Of a stretch of DNA of 35,061 bases, positions 26,484 to 34,524 are shown piece after piece (the first letter of the stretch is position 1; every line of letters starts with the position of its first letter). The position numbers were made by a program, and so were the translations under genes. Location of the stretch: the NCBI GenBank assembly GCA_964503615.1, contig CAZDBA010000032.1, positions 1 through 35,061 on the forward strand. The letters are read 5' to 3'. Under the pieces are notes generated by a model. The model saw nothing but the letters and a program-made list of their open reading frames with translations, had not been told where the DNA came from and searched no databases. This DNA is from CAZDBA01 sp964503615. Its GTDB lineage: Bacteria > Planctomycetota > Planctomycetia > Pirellulales > Pirellulaceae.

Positions 26484-27776
26484 TCAAGACGCGTTGCACA
26501 ATTCAGTTTCGAGGCCCGATTCGTTGGCCGACACGACTTTGACTTCGCGGAACTTGCCCACAACATCCTGATTTGCGTTTTCGATTCGCAAATGGGCTGG
26601 GGCGTATCGGCATGTTGTGCCTTTAGCGGTTTGAGACTCCCGATCAAACGACTCGATCAACAATTGCAATCGCTCGCCGACCAAGCTTTGGAAATACTCC
26701 GACTTCAAGCCCGCTTCGACTTGGCCCAATCGCTTTCCACGCTCTGTCTTTACCGACTTTTCGATTTGATTCTCCATCTCAGCCGCAGGAGTACCCCGAC
26801 GCTGGCTGAAAGGGAACATATGGATCTTGGAGAATCCGATTTTTTTACACACGTCCACGGACGCCTGGAAATCTTCCTCCGTTTCGCCTGGAAAGCCAAC
26901 GATCACGTCGGTCGAAAAAGCGGGCTTGTGCAACTGCTCAGCCACCATTTGGCAACGATCAACAATCCGTTTCGCGTTCCATCGTCGTTTCATCGCTCGC
27001 AGAATTCGATCGCTGCCACTCTGCACGCAAACATGTAAGTGGGGACAGACCCGATCTCCATGATCCTTGAGAACCGAAAGCAGATCTCGCGTCACCTCAG
27101 TTGCTTCGATGCTACTTAAGCGAATGCGAAAATCGCCCGGCAGCGCGGCCAGGTTCCGCACAAGTGACGAAAGTCGCGTCCATTGCTCTCGCGGTTTTCC
27201 TGAATTGAAATCGACACCATAGTGGCCCAGATGGATCCCGGTCAAAACGACTTCGCGAAACCCGCCATCCACCAAAGCTCGCACTTCGTTGATGACTTCC
27301 TCTTCCGGTCGGCTGTACATCTGCGGGCGGACTTTGGGGATGATGCAATAGCTGCAATTGAGCAAACATCCGTCTTGAACTTTAACATACGCCCGACTGC
27401 GTCCTGACATTCCCGAGATCCCGGTCGGTAAATCAACCACGCCAAACCGCCCCATCAGATCAGGCAGCTCACGTTTGTCGGTTACCACTTCTTCAACACC
27501 CGGCAATACCGCAACCTCTTCCGGAGCCCGCGTCGCGTAGCAACCCATCACGACGATCCTTGCGTCCGGGTTCTTGCGGTGCATCCGCCGAATGATCTGT
27601 CGGCTTTTCGAGTCACCTTCGTTGGTGACCGTGCAGGTGTTCACGATGCAAAGATCAGCCTCCTCCGTCTCAACGGCATCGACGTATCCGGCACTCAGCA
27701 AACCCTCACGGACAAGTTGCGTCTCGTATTGGTTAACTTTGCATCCCAAAGTCGCGGTTTTGAGTTTGGCAGTCAC
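26484..27776 (-). CDS. mtaB: tRNA (N6-threonylcarbamoyladenosine-2-methylthio)transferase MtaB
   Basis: MtaB is a radical-SAM methylthiotransferase that adds a methylthio group to t6A37 of tRNAs reading ANN codons. The 430-residue product has the N-terminal cluster domain with C12 (LGCKVNQYE, diagnostic for MtaB over MiaB/RimO), C48 and C79. The radical-SAM CxxxCxxC is C137, C141, C144 (GCLLNCSYC). LTGIHLGHYG and VIVGFPGETEEDF follow, and the C-terminus is TRAM-like. The start codon is GTG at 27774-27776, directly before the conserved N-terminus. It converges on hemH. No functional link to heme is implied beyond position. Confidence 0.94.
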   Translation of the reverse strand: MTAKLKTATLGCKVNQYETQLVREGLLSAGYVDAVETEEADLCIVNTCTVTNEGDSKSRQIIRRMHRKNPDARIVVMGCYATRAPEEVAVLPGVEEVVTDKRELPDLMGRFGVVDLPTGISGMSGRSRAYVKVQDGCLLNCSYCIIPKVRPQMYSRPEEEVINEVRALVDGGFREVVLTGIHLGHYGVDFNSGKPREQWTRLSSLVRNLAALPGDFRIRLSSIEATEVTRDLLSVLKDHGDRVCPHLHVCVQSGSDRILRAMKRRWNAKRIVDRCQMVAEQLHKPAFSTDVIVGFPGETEEDFQASVDVCKKIGFSKIHMFPFSQRRGTPAAEMENQIEKSVKTERGKRLGQVEAGLKSEYFQSLVGERLQLLIESFDRESQTAKGTTCRYAPAHLRIENANQDVVGKFREVKVVSANESGLETELCNAS

Positions 27777-27961
27777 AGATTATCGTTTCAGATTGAGCGC
27801 GGCAGCAATAACAGTTGATCCTTGGAAGGTTTCAACTTGGAGCACCATTAAAACGAATCGAAGATTTAAAGTCGAGTCATTTTCTCAATTCCCCCGAGTT
27901 CCAGGTAAATCTACGGCTTAAATCTAACTCAACCGGAACGATTGTCAGGACTCACTCTCGT

Positions 27962-28025
27962 AAAGTAGCGAGGCTCTCCGAGCCGTATTTTGCAAGACCT
28001 TCGCCTCGGAGAGGCGATCTACTTT
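27962..28025. repeat. Palindromic REP-like intergenic element
   Basis: Outer arms AAAGTAG (27962-27968) and CTACTTT (28019-28025) are exact inverted copies. Inside are two small hairpins, GGCTC-TCC-GAGCC (27972-27984) and GCCTC-GGA-GAGGC (28003-28015). CTCTCCGAG of the first pairs exactly with CTCGGAGAG of the second, so two alternative folds exist. It lies between the convergently placed 5' side of mtaB and the 3' side of rsfS. The form is that of a dispersed repetitive extragenic palindrome. Confidence 0.75.
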
Positions 28026-28057
28026 GGCCGTCCAACGTGTGAAGATTAGAGTGCGAA

Positions 28058-28486
28058 TTAGTGCTTCTCTAAATCAATGCGACTCGCGTCGCCCCATAAC
28101 GCCTCAAGCGCATAGAACATTCGCGTCTCTTCGTCGAACAGGTGAACAACAACCGTAGAGTAGTCCAAAACGATCCAGCGGCTTTCGTCAAAGCCGTCGA
28201 TGTTCATCCGCTTGTCGTTCAGTTCGTCCTCAAGCTTGTGATCAACTTCTTCGCTCATCGCGTGCAACTGGCGACGACTGCTTCCGGTAGCGATCACAAA
28301 GTAATCAAAGACCGCGGTTTGGTCGGTCATGTCTAGCACCACGACATCGACACCCCCGTTTTCAGCGCAAACCTTGGCCGCGGCCAAGGCAAGTTTGAGA
28401 CTGAGTTCCGTATTGCGTGGGACTGGATTTTCTTTTTCGTTCACAAAGTCTTTCGGGACTTGAGTTGCTTGGTTTTGAAGGATCAT
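28058..28486 (-). CDS. rsfS: Ribosomal silencing factor RsfS
   Basis: RsfS (DUF143/Iojap family) binds ribosomal protein L14 and blocks 30S-50S joining when nutrients are scarce. The 142-residue product has the family core from about residue 30: DVVVLDMTDQTAVFDYFVIATGSSRRQLHAMSEEV, with SRWIVLDYSTVVVHLFDEETRMFYALEALWGDA at the end. The first 25 residues are an extension relative to the roughly 105-residue E. coli protein, and the true start could be later. No nadD gene, a usual neighbour, is visible. Confidence 0.94.
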   Translation of the reverse strand: MILQNQATQVPKDFVNEKENPVPRNTELSLKLALAAAKVCAENGGVDVVVLDMTDQTAVFDYFVIATGSSRRQLHAMSEEVDHKLEDELNDKRMNIDGFDESRWIVLDYSTVVVHLFDEETRMFYALEALWGDASRIDLEKH

Positions 28487-28637
28487 CTTGCGACTTAAAC
28501 GTGGGACTTTGTTTGCAAAGCCACCTGTTCACAAGTGGCCTTATTGTAAAAGCCTTAGAGTAGATCGCTACCCGTGAGGTTCGCATAATTCAATGGAGGT
28601 CAGGTTTACGGTGATTTTCCTACAATTACTTGGAACA

Positions 28638-30443
28638 TCAGTCGATTTTTCGCAATCGATTGGTGACTTTGCCCTGCTTCTGATCTTGGATTTGCATTGA
28701 AGTGATTTTCCACGCATCATCTCTTAACTGCACATCAAACACCGCATCGTAAATGTTGGTGCGTTGATGGATGTGTCCCCAATGTTCGATCGAGCCCAAT
28801 AAGCTCCAATTGCAGCGATAGCGAAAACCATGTGGATCCAGATTCCCTTCCGCTGTGACCCGTTCCCCCTCCAGGAATTTGACTTCATCGATTCTCGCGA
28901 CGGCTCCACCTTCTTCGGCGATCCTCAGACTTTCATGCACGTCGATATAGAAATCACGTAACTGTTCACCATCCACGCTGTTAGCCAGTGCGTCATAGAT
29001 CGCTTCCTCATGCTTGTAATCAAACGCGCGGAATACGTTTTTGTGTAGCTGAGCAAAAATCTCATCCGTCTTCTCGACATTATTCGCATACGGATTTTCC
29101 GTTTGATACACAAACGTGCTTTGAGCAAAAAAAGCTCCGATGCCGCAAAGTACGGTTAATGCGATCGCAAAAGTGGTTCCAAACAACGTTCGCCCAAACA
29201 AAAGAATTCCTGCAGCCAACAAACCCAACAGACAGCTCAAGACAGGAATCGAAAGCACGTTCATCGAATACTGACTAGTGTCGATCCCGGTCAGAGCTGG
29301 CAAGGGTGGACGCCCTGGATTCTTCCACTTGTACGTATTTTCCTCCAACTGAAACCGGGCAAACTTCCATTCCTTTGCCTTTTTTTCGTGTTCAAAAACC
29401 ACCGCATCAATTGATTGGATTGCAGAATTGAATAGTTCCCAAGTCACCTCGACCGCATCCGGAACCCCCTTGGTGCTGTAAGACATCATTAATACAACAC
29501 GTCCGTTTACCATGCTGATTCGTTTTTTGTTCGATTTGGCATAGTCGCGGACTTCGAGACCAATGAAATCGATTTGATCAAAGCGGGGCGGAACGACAAC
29601 TCCATCGATTGAGACTTTGATCTTCTTCGAGCGAAACAGAGCCTCGATCTTTGGCCGCGCCGCTTCTTGCTCTTCGATCGACAGAAAACGCTCATCTTCC
29701 CTTTCGAACTCAAAGAACGTCGACAAACTGCTCAGCGGGATCAGAACCTCCTGGCGGACTTCTGTGTCTGAAAGGTAGATAAAGTGATAGACGCTATTAA
29801 AGCTGGCAATCCCAAGTGTTTTCTCTCTCTGCTCCTCAAACCATTTTTCACGATCGGCTTCGGTCAAGTCGGATGACAGCGGTGGTCGAGTCCAATCGAA
29901 ACGAAACACTTGGGGCGAGCGCGGTTTTATAACTTGTAACATCGGTTCATCGCTGCCTGCCTGCTTGAGCACAACTTTGACCTCGCTGGGCAGCACCGAT
30001 CCTTCGCCAATCAAATTCTGGTCGATCGTAAGGAACTCAGGCGGCTCGTCATATTTAAACTCGAGCGTATAAGACAGTAAATATTCAGGCAGCTTGCCTT
30101 GGGCGATCCTTTCCTCCGGAATATCGAACGGACTGATGTCAGTAATCCGTGGCTTTAATATTTCGCCATTGACGTCCAGCAACTGGATTCGCTTCGCCAA
30201 AAATTTCGCGTGGTCTTCGTGAGCTTCCAACAACTCTTCCGAGTCGTACATGTTATCGTCCAGAGGTTCTACACCCTGCAAGATCTCCAGATCGTCCGCC
30301 CTACACTTCAACTGCATCGTTGTTTTGTACTTTTGCACAAACACGCTGGCATCGACAACCGAAAGGGGGTGTTCGGCAAAAGCGTTAGGGGCTCCCTGCA
30401 AAATCCAGAACGCCAGAATCAGAATAGAAGTTAATTTCGACAT
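28638..30443 (-). CDS. Unassigned exported membrane protein of about 600 residues
   Basis: I do not recognise a family. The 601-residue product has a signal peptide (residues 1-23, ending NAFA). About 370 residues follow with beta-rich character and repeated charged segments. Two adjacent membrane helices lie at about 394-447, and the last 150 residues form a separate soluble domain. That domain (QLHKNVFRAFDYKHEEAIYDAL, then FDVQLRDDAWKITSMQI) resembles the general layout of an NTF2/SnoaL-like fold, but this is only an impression. With one cleaved signal and a two-helix hairpin, the N- and C-terminal parts would both be outside the cytoplasm. It is divergent from argS (214 bases between starts). 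Confidence 0.85.
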   Translation of the reverse strand: MSKLTSILILAFWILQGAPNAFAEHPLSVVDASVFVQKYKTTMQLKCRADDLEILQGVEPLDDNMYDSEELLEAHEDHAKFLAKRIQLLDVNGEILKPRITDISPFDIPEERIAQGKLPEYLLSYTLEFKYDEPPEFLTIDQNLIGEGSVLPSEVKVVLKQAGSDEPMLQVIKPRSPQVFRFDWTRPPLSSDLTEADREKWFEEQREKTLGIASFNSVYHFIYLSDTEVRQEVLIPLSSLSTFFEFEREDERFLSIEEQEAARPKIEALFRSKKIKVSIDGVVVPPRFDQIDFIGLEVRDYAKSNKKRISMVNGRVVLMMSYSTKGVPDAVEVTWELFNSAIQSIDAVVFEHEKKAKEWKFARFQLEENTYKWKNPGRPPLPALTGIDTSQYSMNVLSIPVLSCLLGLLAAGILLFGRTLFGTTFAIALTVLCGIGAFFAQSTFVYQTENPYANNVEKTDEIFAQLHKNVFRAFDYKHEEAIYDALANSVDGEQLRDFYIDVHESLRIAEEGGAVARIDEVKFLEGERVTAEGNLDPHGFRYRCNWSLLGSIEHWGHIHQRTNIYDAVFDVQLRDDAWKITSMQIQDQKQGKVTNRLRKID

Positions 30444-30657
30444 GAAAGCATTCAGAAGTTACAACGCGAGCCAAGAGTGGCCCTGCAAAGGGTCAAGCGG
30501 TCAAAAAACCAAGCAGTTTCGGCACACCCGAAGCACCAATAATCCAAAGAGTATAACAGTGCCTCACCGCAATATCGAGTCAAACTGAATGCTGCATTGC
30601 ATCACAACGTGTTTTCTGTGAAATTCCTCTCTTCGCAATACTAAAAAATCTAAGACC

Positions 30658-32649
30658 ATGAACGCACTAACCGAAATCAAATCTCGCTTCGCTTCCGCAC
30701 TAGGCGAACTGACCGACGACCCGAACTCACTGTTGGCGATGATCAAGCCGACGCAAGACCCAAAGTTCGGTGACTTTCAAGCTAACTGTGCAATGCCGCT
30801 TGGTAAAAAACTGGGCAAGCCACCAAGAGAAATCGCTGAGCAGTTGATCGCCAAGATCGACCTCGACGATATGTGCAACAACGTTGAGATCGCCGGGCCA
30901 GGCTTCATCAATTTGACTTTGGATGACAACTGGGTCAAAGCTCGACTCAACGCTGCGCTGGCCGATCCTCGACTGAGCGTTGAAAAGGTGGCCACACCCA
31001 AAACGTACATCGTTGATTACTCTTCGCCCAACATTGCCAAAGAGATGCACGTTGGCCATATCCGTTCTACCGTCATCGGTGATGCGGTCTCCAAAATCCT
31101 GGAGTTCGTCGGACACAAAGTGATCACGGACAACCACCTGGGCGACTGGGGGACTCAGTTTGGAATGATCATCTACGGTTACAAGAATTTCCTGAATAGC
31201 GACGCGTATCAGGAAGCGCCGGTCAAAGAACTTGCGAGGCTTTACAAGTACGTCCGCAAGCTAATGGACTACCACGCCGCAGTCGAAAAACTGCCGAAAG
31301 TCAGCGAAGCGTTGACCACCGCCCAAAGCGAATTGGATGATCTGGAAGGCTTGCCAGTTCCCGAAGATAAATCGGAAGCCAAGAAGGCCAAAAAGGCGCT
31401 CAAGACGGCCAGAAAAAAAGTCAAAGAGCTAACCGAAGCGATCTGTGGCAAAGAAGATCCTGAAACGCAAATTAAGGAAGGCGGATTGGAGAACACGATC
31501 GCCGCTGTCCAAACCGATCCAACGATCAAAGCTCATGCCGAAGCTCATCCCGATATTCGAAAAGCGGTTTTGACCGAGACCTCTCAGTTACACGCTGGTG
31601 ACGAGGAGAATAACAATTTGTGGCAAGAGTTCCTACCTGCCTGTCGCTGTGACATTCAACGCGTCTACGATCGACTTTCTATCGAGTTCGATTACGAACT
31701 GGGCGAGAGTTTCTACCACGATCTATTGGCCGGCGTCGTTGAGAACTTTGCGGCCAAGGGACTTTCCAGGGAAAGTGACGGGGCGATCTGCGTTTTCATG
31801 GAAGGCCACGATACGCCGATGATCATCCAGAAAAGCGATGGAGCGTTTTTGTACTCGACCACCGACTTGGCGACGATCCAATATCGCATGGACACCTGGA
31901 GCCCGGACGAGATCCTCTACGTCGTTGACTTTCGCCAAGGCGAGCACTTCAAAAAGTTGTTTGATGCGGCCAAGCTTTGGGGGCACGACAAAACAGAATT
32001 CCATCACGTTGAATTCGGCACGGTGCTGGGCGAAGACGGACGTCCGTTCAAAACCCGTTCGGGCGACACAGTCGGCCTTGAGGGATTGTTGGACCAAGCC
32101 GAATCGCGAGCTTTGGCCGTCGCGGTCGAGCAGAACCCGAATTTGACCGAAGCTGAACAAACAGCGATCGCACATGCGGTAGGCATTGGTGGCCTCAAGT
32201 ACGCCGATCTGTCCATGAACCGAGCATCCGACTACACGTTTAGCTACGATCAGATGTTGAACCTGAAAGGGAACACGGCAACCTATTTGCAATATGGCTA
32301 TGCACGCGTGTGTGGGATTATGCGAAAAGGCGGCATCGAAGACCCCAGCACGCTTCGCGAGAATCCGGTCGAATTCGTTTTCGAAGATCCCGTCGAACGG
32401 GCGCTGGCGGTTTGCTTGATCCGCTTTGGCGAGTCGCTGGACGAAACGTTAATCGAGTACAAGCCGAACCTGTTGGCGAACTACCTGTACGAGCTAAGCG
32501 GTCACTACGCAAAATTTTTCAGCCAGTGCAACGTTCTCAAATCAGAAGCAGCGCTCAAGCAAAGTCGCCTGCAACTGTGCGACTTGGTCGCGAGAACTTT
32601 AAAAACAGGGCTCAATCTATTGGGCATCCAAGTACTGGAAAAGATGTAA
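30658..32649 (+). CDS. argS: Arginyl-tRNA synthetase with an enlarged central insertion
   Basis: ArgRS charges tRNA(Arg). The 663-residue product is about 85 residues longer than the E. coli enzyme (577). The N-terminal domain comes first, then the HIGH motif as HVGH at 131-134 in SSPNIAKEMHVGHIRSTVIGD, then DNHLGDWGTQFGM. The KMSK-like site is KTRSG near 465 (GRPFKTRSGDTVGL, normal for the family). The C-terminal anticodon-binding helices end ...LNLLGIQVLEKM. Extra length lies at about residues 210-310, a Lys/Glu-rich, probably coiled-coil stretch (for example SEAKKAKKALKTARKKVKEL) between the HIGH region and the rest of the catalytic domain. The GNAT gene follows after 53 bases. Confidence 0.96.
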   Translation: MNALTEIKSRFASALGELTDDPNSLLAMIKPTQDPKFGDFQANCAMPLGKKLGKPPREIAEQLIAKIDLDDMCNNVEIAGPGFINLTLDDNWVKARLNAALADPRLSVEKVATPKTYIVDYSSPNIAKEMHVGHIRSTVIGDAVSKILEFVGHKVITDNHLGDWGTQFGMIIYGYKNFLNSDAYQEAPVKELARLYKYVRKLMDYHAAVEKLPKVSEALTTAQSELDDLEGLPVPEDKSEAKKAKKALKTARKKVKELTEAICGKEDPETQIKEGGLENTIAAVQTDPTIKAHAEAHPDIRKAVLTETSQLHAGDEENNNLWQEFLPACRCDIQRVYDRLSIEFDYELGESFYHDLLAGVVENFAAKGLSRESDGAICVFMEGHDTPMIIQKSDGAFLYSTTDLATIQYRMDTWSPDEILYVVDFRQGEHFKKLFDAAKLWGHDKTEFHHVEFGTVLGEDGRPFKTRSGDTVGLEGLLDQAESRALAVAVEQNPNLTEAEQTAIAHAVGIGGLKYADLSMNRASDYTFSYDQMLNLKGNTATYLQYGYARVCGIMRKGGIEDPSTLRENPVEFVFEDPVERALAVCLIRFGESLDETLIEYKPNLLANYLYELSGHYAKFFSQCNVLKSEAALKQSRLQLCDLVARTLKTGLNLLGIQVLEKM

Positions 32650-32702
32650 TCCGTTCGCTTCAATCGAACCCAAGCACCATTAGTTGAATTCAGAAAATAG
32701 AA

Positions 32703-33221
32703 ATGAATAACGAAATTGAGTGCCGCCAAATTGTTCCAGACGACCAACTGCTGCGGCAGATCGCGGCGCTTTACGTCGAGTGTTTTAATGCACCGGGCAA
32801 AGGAGAGAACTGGACCAAGCAAAGCTCCCTGGACTATTTCCAGGACAGGATCGCTGAAGGGTCTTTGTTTTACATCGCGTTAGACAACACAAACGTCGTC
32901 GGAGTAATTTGCGGCAGCGATTTTCAAAGTTCCTACATCGCCAATGAGCTAGAACTGGCCTACAAAAACTGTTTTTACATCTCTTTAGTAGCCGTCAACA
33001 AAGACTATCGCCGCGCCGGCATCGCCGATCGTTTGATGGACGTCTGCGAGCAGGATTTGAAAAAGCGAAATTTTAAAACCGTTTCAGCCCGCTGCCGGTC
33101 CGACAATTTCCCAGTCCAATCTCTCTTCGAAAAATTCGGATTCACCCAGGAACTCAAATACGAAGCAACCTTGGGCGGCGTCACATGCGAGCGTCTGCTA
33201 TTGAAAAAACCGATCGCATAA
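32703..33221 (+). CDS. GNAT-family N-acetyltransferase
   Basis: The 172-residue product has the GNAT acetyl-CoA motif A: FYISLVAVNKDYRRAGIADRLMDVCEQDL (core RRAGIA, near 105). Motif B-like SARCRSDNFPVQSLFEKFGFTQE follows, including the usual asparagine and late G-F. The first 60 residues (ECFNAPGKGENWTKQSSLDYF) are typical of GNATs with an unknown substrate. It follows argS by 53 bases on the same strand, so cotranscription is likely. The acceptor (small molecule or protein) cannot be told. Confidence 0.9.
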   Translation: MNNEIECRQIVPDDQLLRQIAALYVECFNAPGKGENWTKQSSLDYFQDRIAEGSLFYIALDNTNVVGVICGSDFQSSYIANELELAYKNCFYISLVAVNKDYRRAGIADRLMDVCEQDLKKRNFKTVSARCRSDNFPVQSLFEKFGFTQELKYEATLGGVTCERLLLKKPIA

Positions 33222-33244
33222 GAACTTGCTGACAGTTAGAAGAA

Positions 33245-33271
33245 CACTAATTGCCGCCAATCTGCACTAAT
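33245..33271. repeat. Short phased repeat of CACTAAT
   Basis: CACTAAT occurs at 33245-33251 and 33265-33271, with GCCAAT at the middle 10-base step (33256-33261). Three related hexamers are therefore phased at 10 bases in a 112-base gap. It could be a degenerate small intergenic repeat; significance is unproven. Confidence 0.35.
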
Positions 33272-33333
33272 GAAAGACAGGATGAGCAGCGTGTTTGCCC
33301 CGATTGAAGAATCGTGTTCCCGCCCTACTCCCT

Positions 33334-34524
33334 CTATTCAACCGGAGTTGGAGTTATGAAGAAACTTGCTTGAACGCCTTCGAATTTAGTTGGGTCTTTC
33401 CATGTTCTGCCGCCGTCTTCTGAATAAGTCAGATGCCCTGAATAGTTCCGTTCCTTTTTCAATCGTAGAAGGAAACCATCGATTCCTTGAGATATTCTTA
33501 CGTCTGCTTGAGCGCGAGCCGAAAACTCAATTTCATAGGTAACATCAGGTTCGATATTGGTATCAAGATGTACTGCATACCAATTTTGCTTGCCAACCTT
33601 GGCAATTCCTTGCACTACGTCATTTACCTTGACCACGACTTCTGAACTATCTTTGGCAGATAATTCTTGAGCGTAAAAGTAAAGAGTGGCATCATTAATT
33701 GGCTCAGATAAAACGTCAGAAGAGAAAGTTGCTGTTTGACGGATTCGATTCAATCCACTAACCCTTTTCGATTTCAACGGGCCATGCACAGGTCCGTATT
33801 GAAACGGGTAACCGTGGTCAAGTTTGTTTTGGTCAAGTCCGTTGATTCTCACCACAACAAATGGAAAGGTCGTTCGCGAGCTGTGAGTAGCTTGGCGATA
33901 AGGCACCCAGCTACCGTCCTTCTCCTGTTCATGGAGATAGAAGTTGTCGAAAGGTCGTGCAATTTCTATTCCAGGATCGTCTTTTCCTCTTTCCTTGTCG
34001 GGGTTTTTAAGTCTGGGCCCGTTGAGACTCACGAAATTTTCCCATAGAGGACTATCCTTGTAGATATTTTCAAAAACAACCCAGTACTTTTTCCCTTCTG
34101 TCACACTTACATTTGCTTGCTGAAAGGAGTCGCGACGTAGCTGACTGCGAAGTGGCCGATTTTCGATTGCAGGGAAAACGGAAACCAATTCACCCAGATG
34201 ATGAACTTTGGGACCACCTTCGTGATCCTCATGAATTGAAATTTGAATTTCACCTCCGTTTCCCCTCGAATACCCATTGTTAGGCTCAGGTTCAAACCGA
34301 GCCCACCATAACAGGCTTTCGACACTGCCTGTTGTTTTCGCCGTAAAGGGAAGCGCAAGCCTTTTATTTGTCAAAGGACTATTTGTAATGTTTCCATTTA
34401 ATGCAATCGGATTGCCTAAAACGATTTGTTCGTTCTGACAACTTCTATTTGATTGAGTATCGCTGTGGGACATCAGGAAACCAGAAAGAAATACACCAAC
34501 TCCAAGTAACAAAAAACTTTTCAT
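33334..34524 (-). CDS. Unassigned secreted protein with one Asp-box-like motif
   Basis: I do not recognise the family as a whole. From the ATG at 34524 the product has 396 residues and a signal peptide (KSFLLLGVGVFLSGFLMS); the frame is open nine codons further to 34551. The body looks beta-sandwich-rich: LALPFTAKTTGSVESLLWWARF, KKYWVVFENI, FPFVVVRINGL and TYEIEFSARA. Near the C-terminus SEDGGRTW matches the Asp-box (BNR) consensus S-x-D-x-G-x-T-W found in sialidase-like beta-propellers, but only one copy is evident. The protein is exported; any carbohydrate link is speculative. It is transcribed toward the GNAT gene with no visible partner gene. Confidence 0.82.
   Translation of the reverse strand: MKSFLLLGVGVFLSGFLMSHSDTQSNRSCQNEQIVLGNPIALNGNITNSPLTNKRLALPFTAKTTGSVESLLWWARFEPEPNNGYSRGNGGEIQISIHEDHEGGPKVHHLGELVSVFPAIENRPLRSQLRRDSFQQANVSVTEGKKYWVVFENIYKDSPLWENFVSLNGPRLKNPDKERGKDDPGIEIARPFDNFYLHEQEKDGSWVPYRQATHSSRTTFPFVVVRINGLDQNKLDHGYPFQYGPVHGPLKSKRVSGLNRIRQTATFSSDVLSEPINDATLYFYAQELSAKDSSEVVVKVNDVVQGIAKVGKQNWYAVHLDTNIEPDVTYEIEFSARAQADVRISQGIDGFLLRLKKERNYSGHLTYSEDGGRTWKDPTKFEGVQASFFITPTPVE

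Noticed and set aside
31723..32292. 189-codon minus-strand ORF inside argS
   Set aside because: It is wholly antisense to the catalytic core of ArgRS and has no recognisable protein features.
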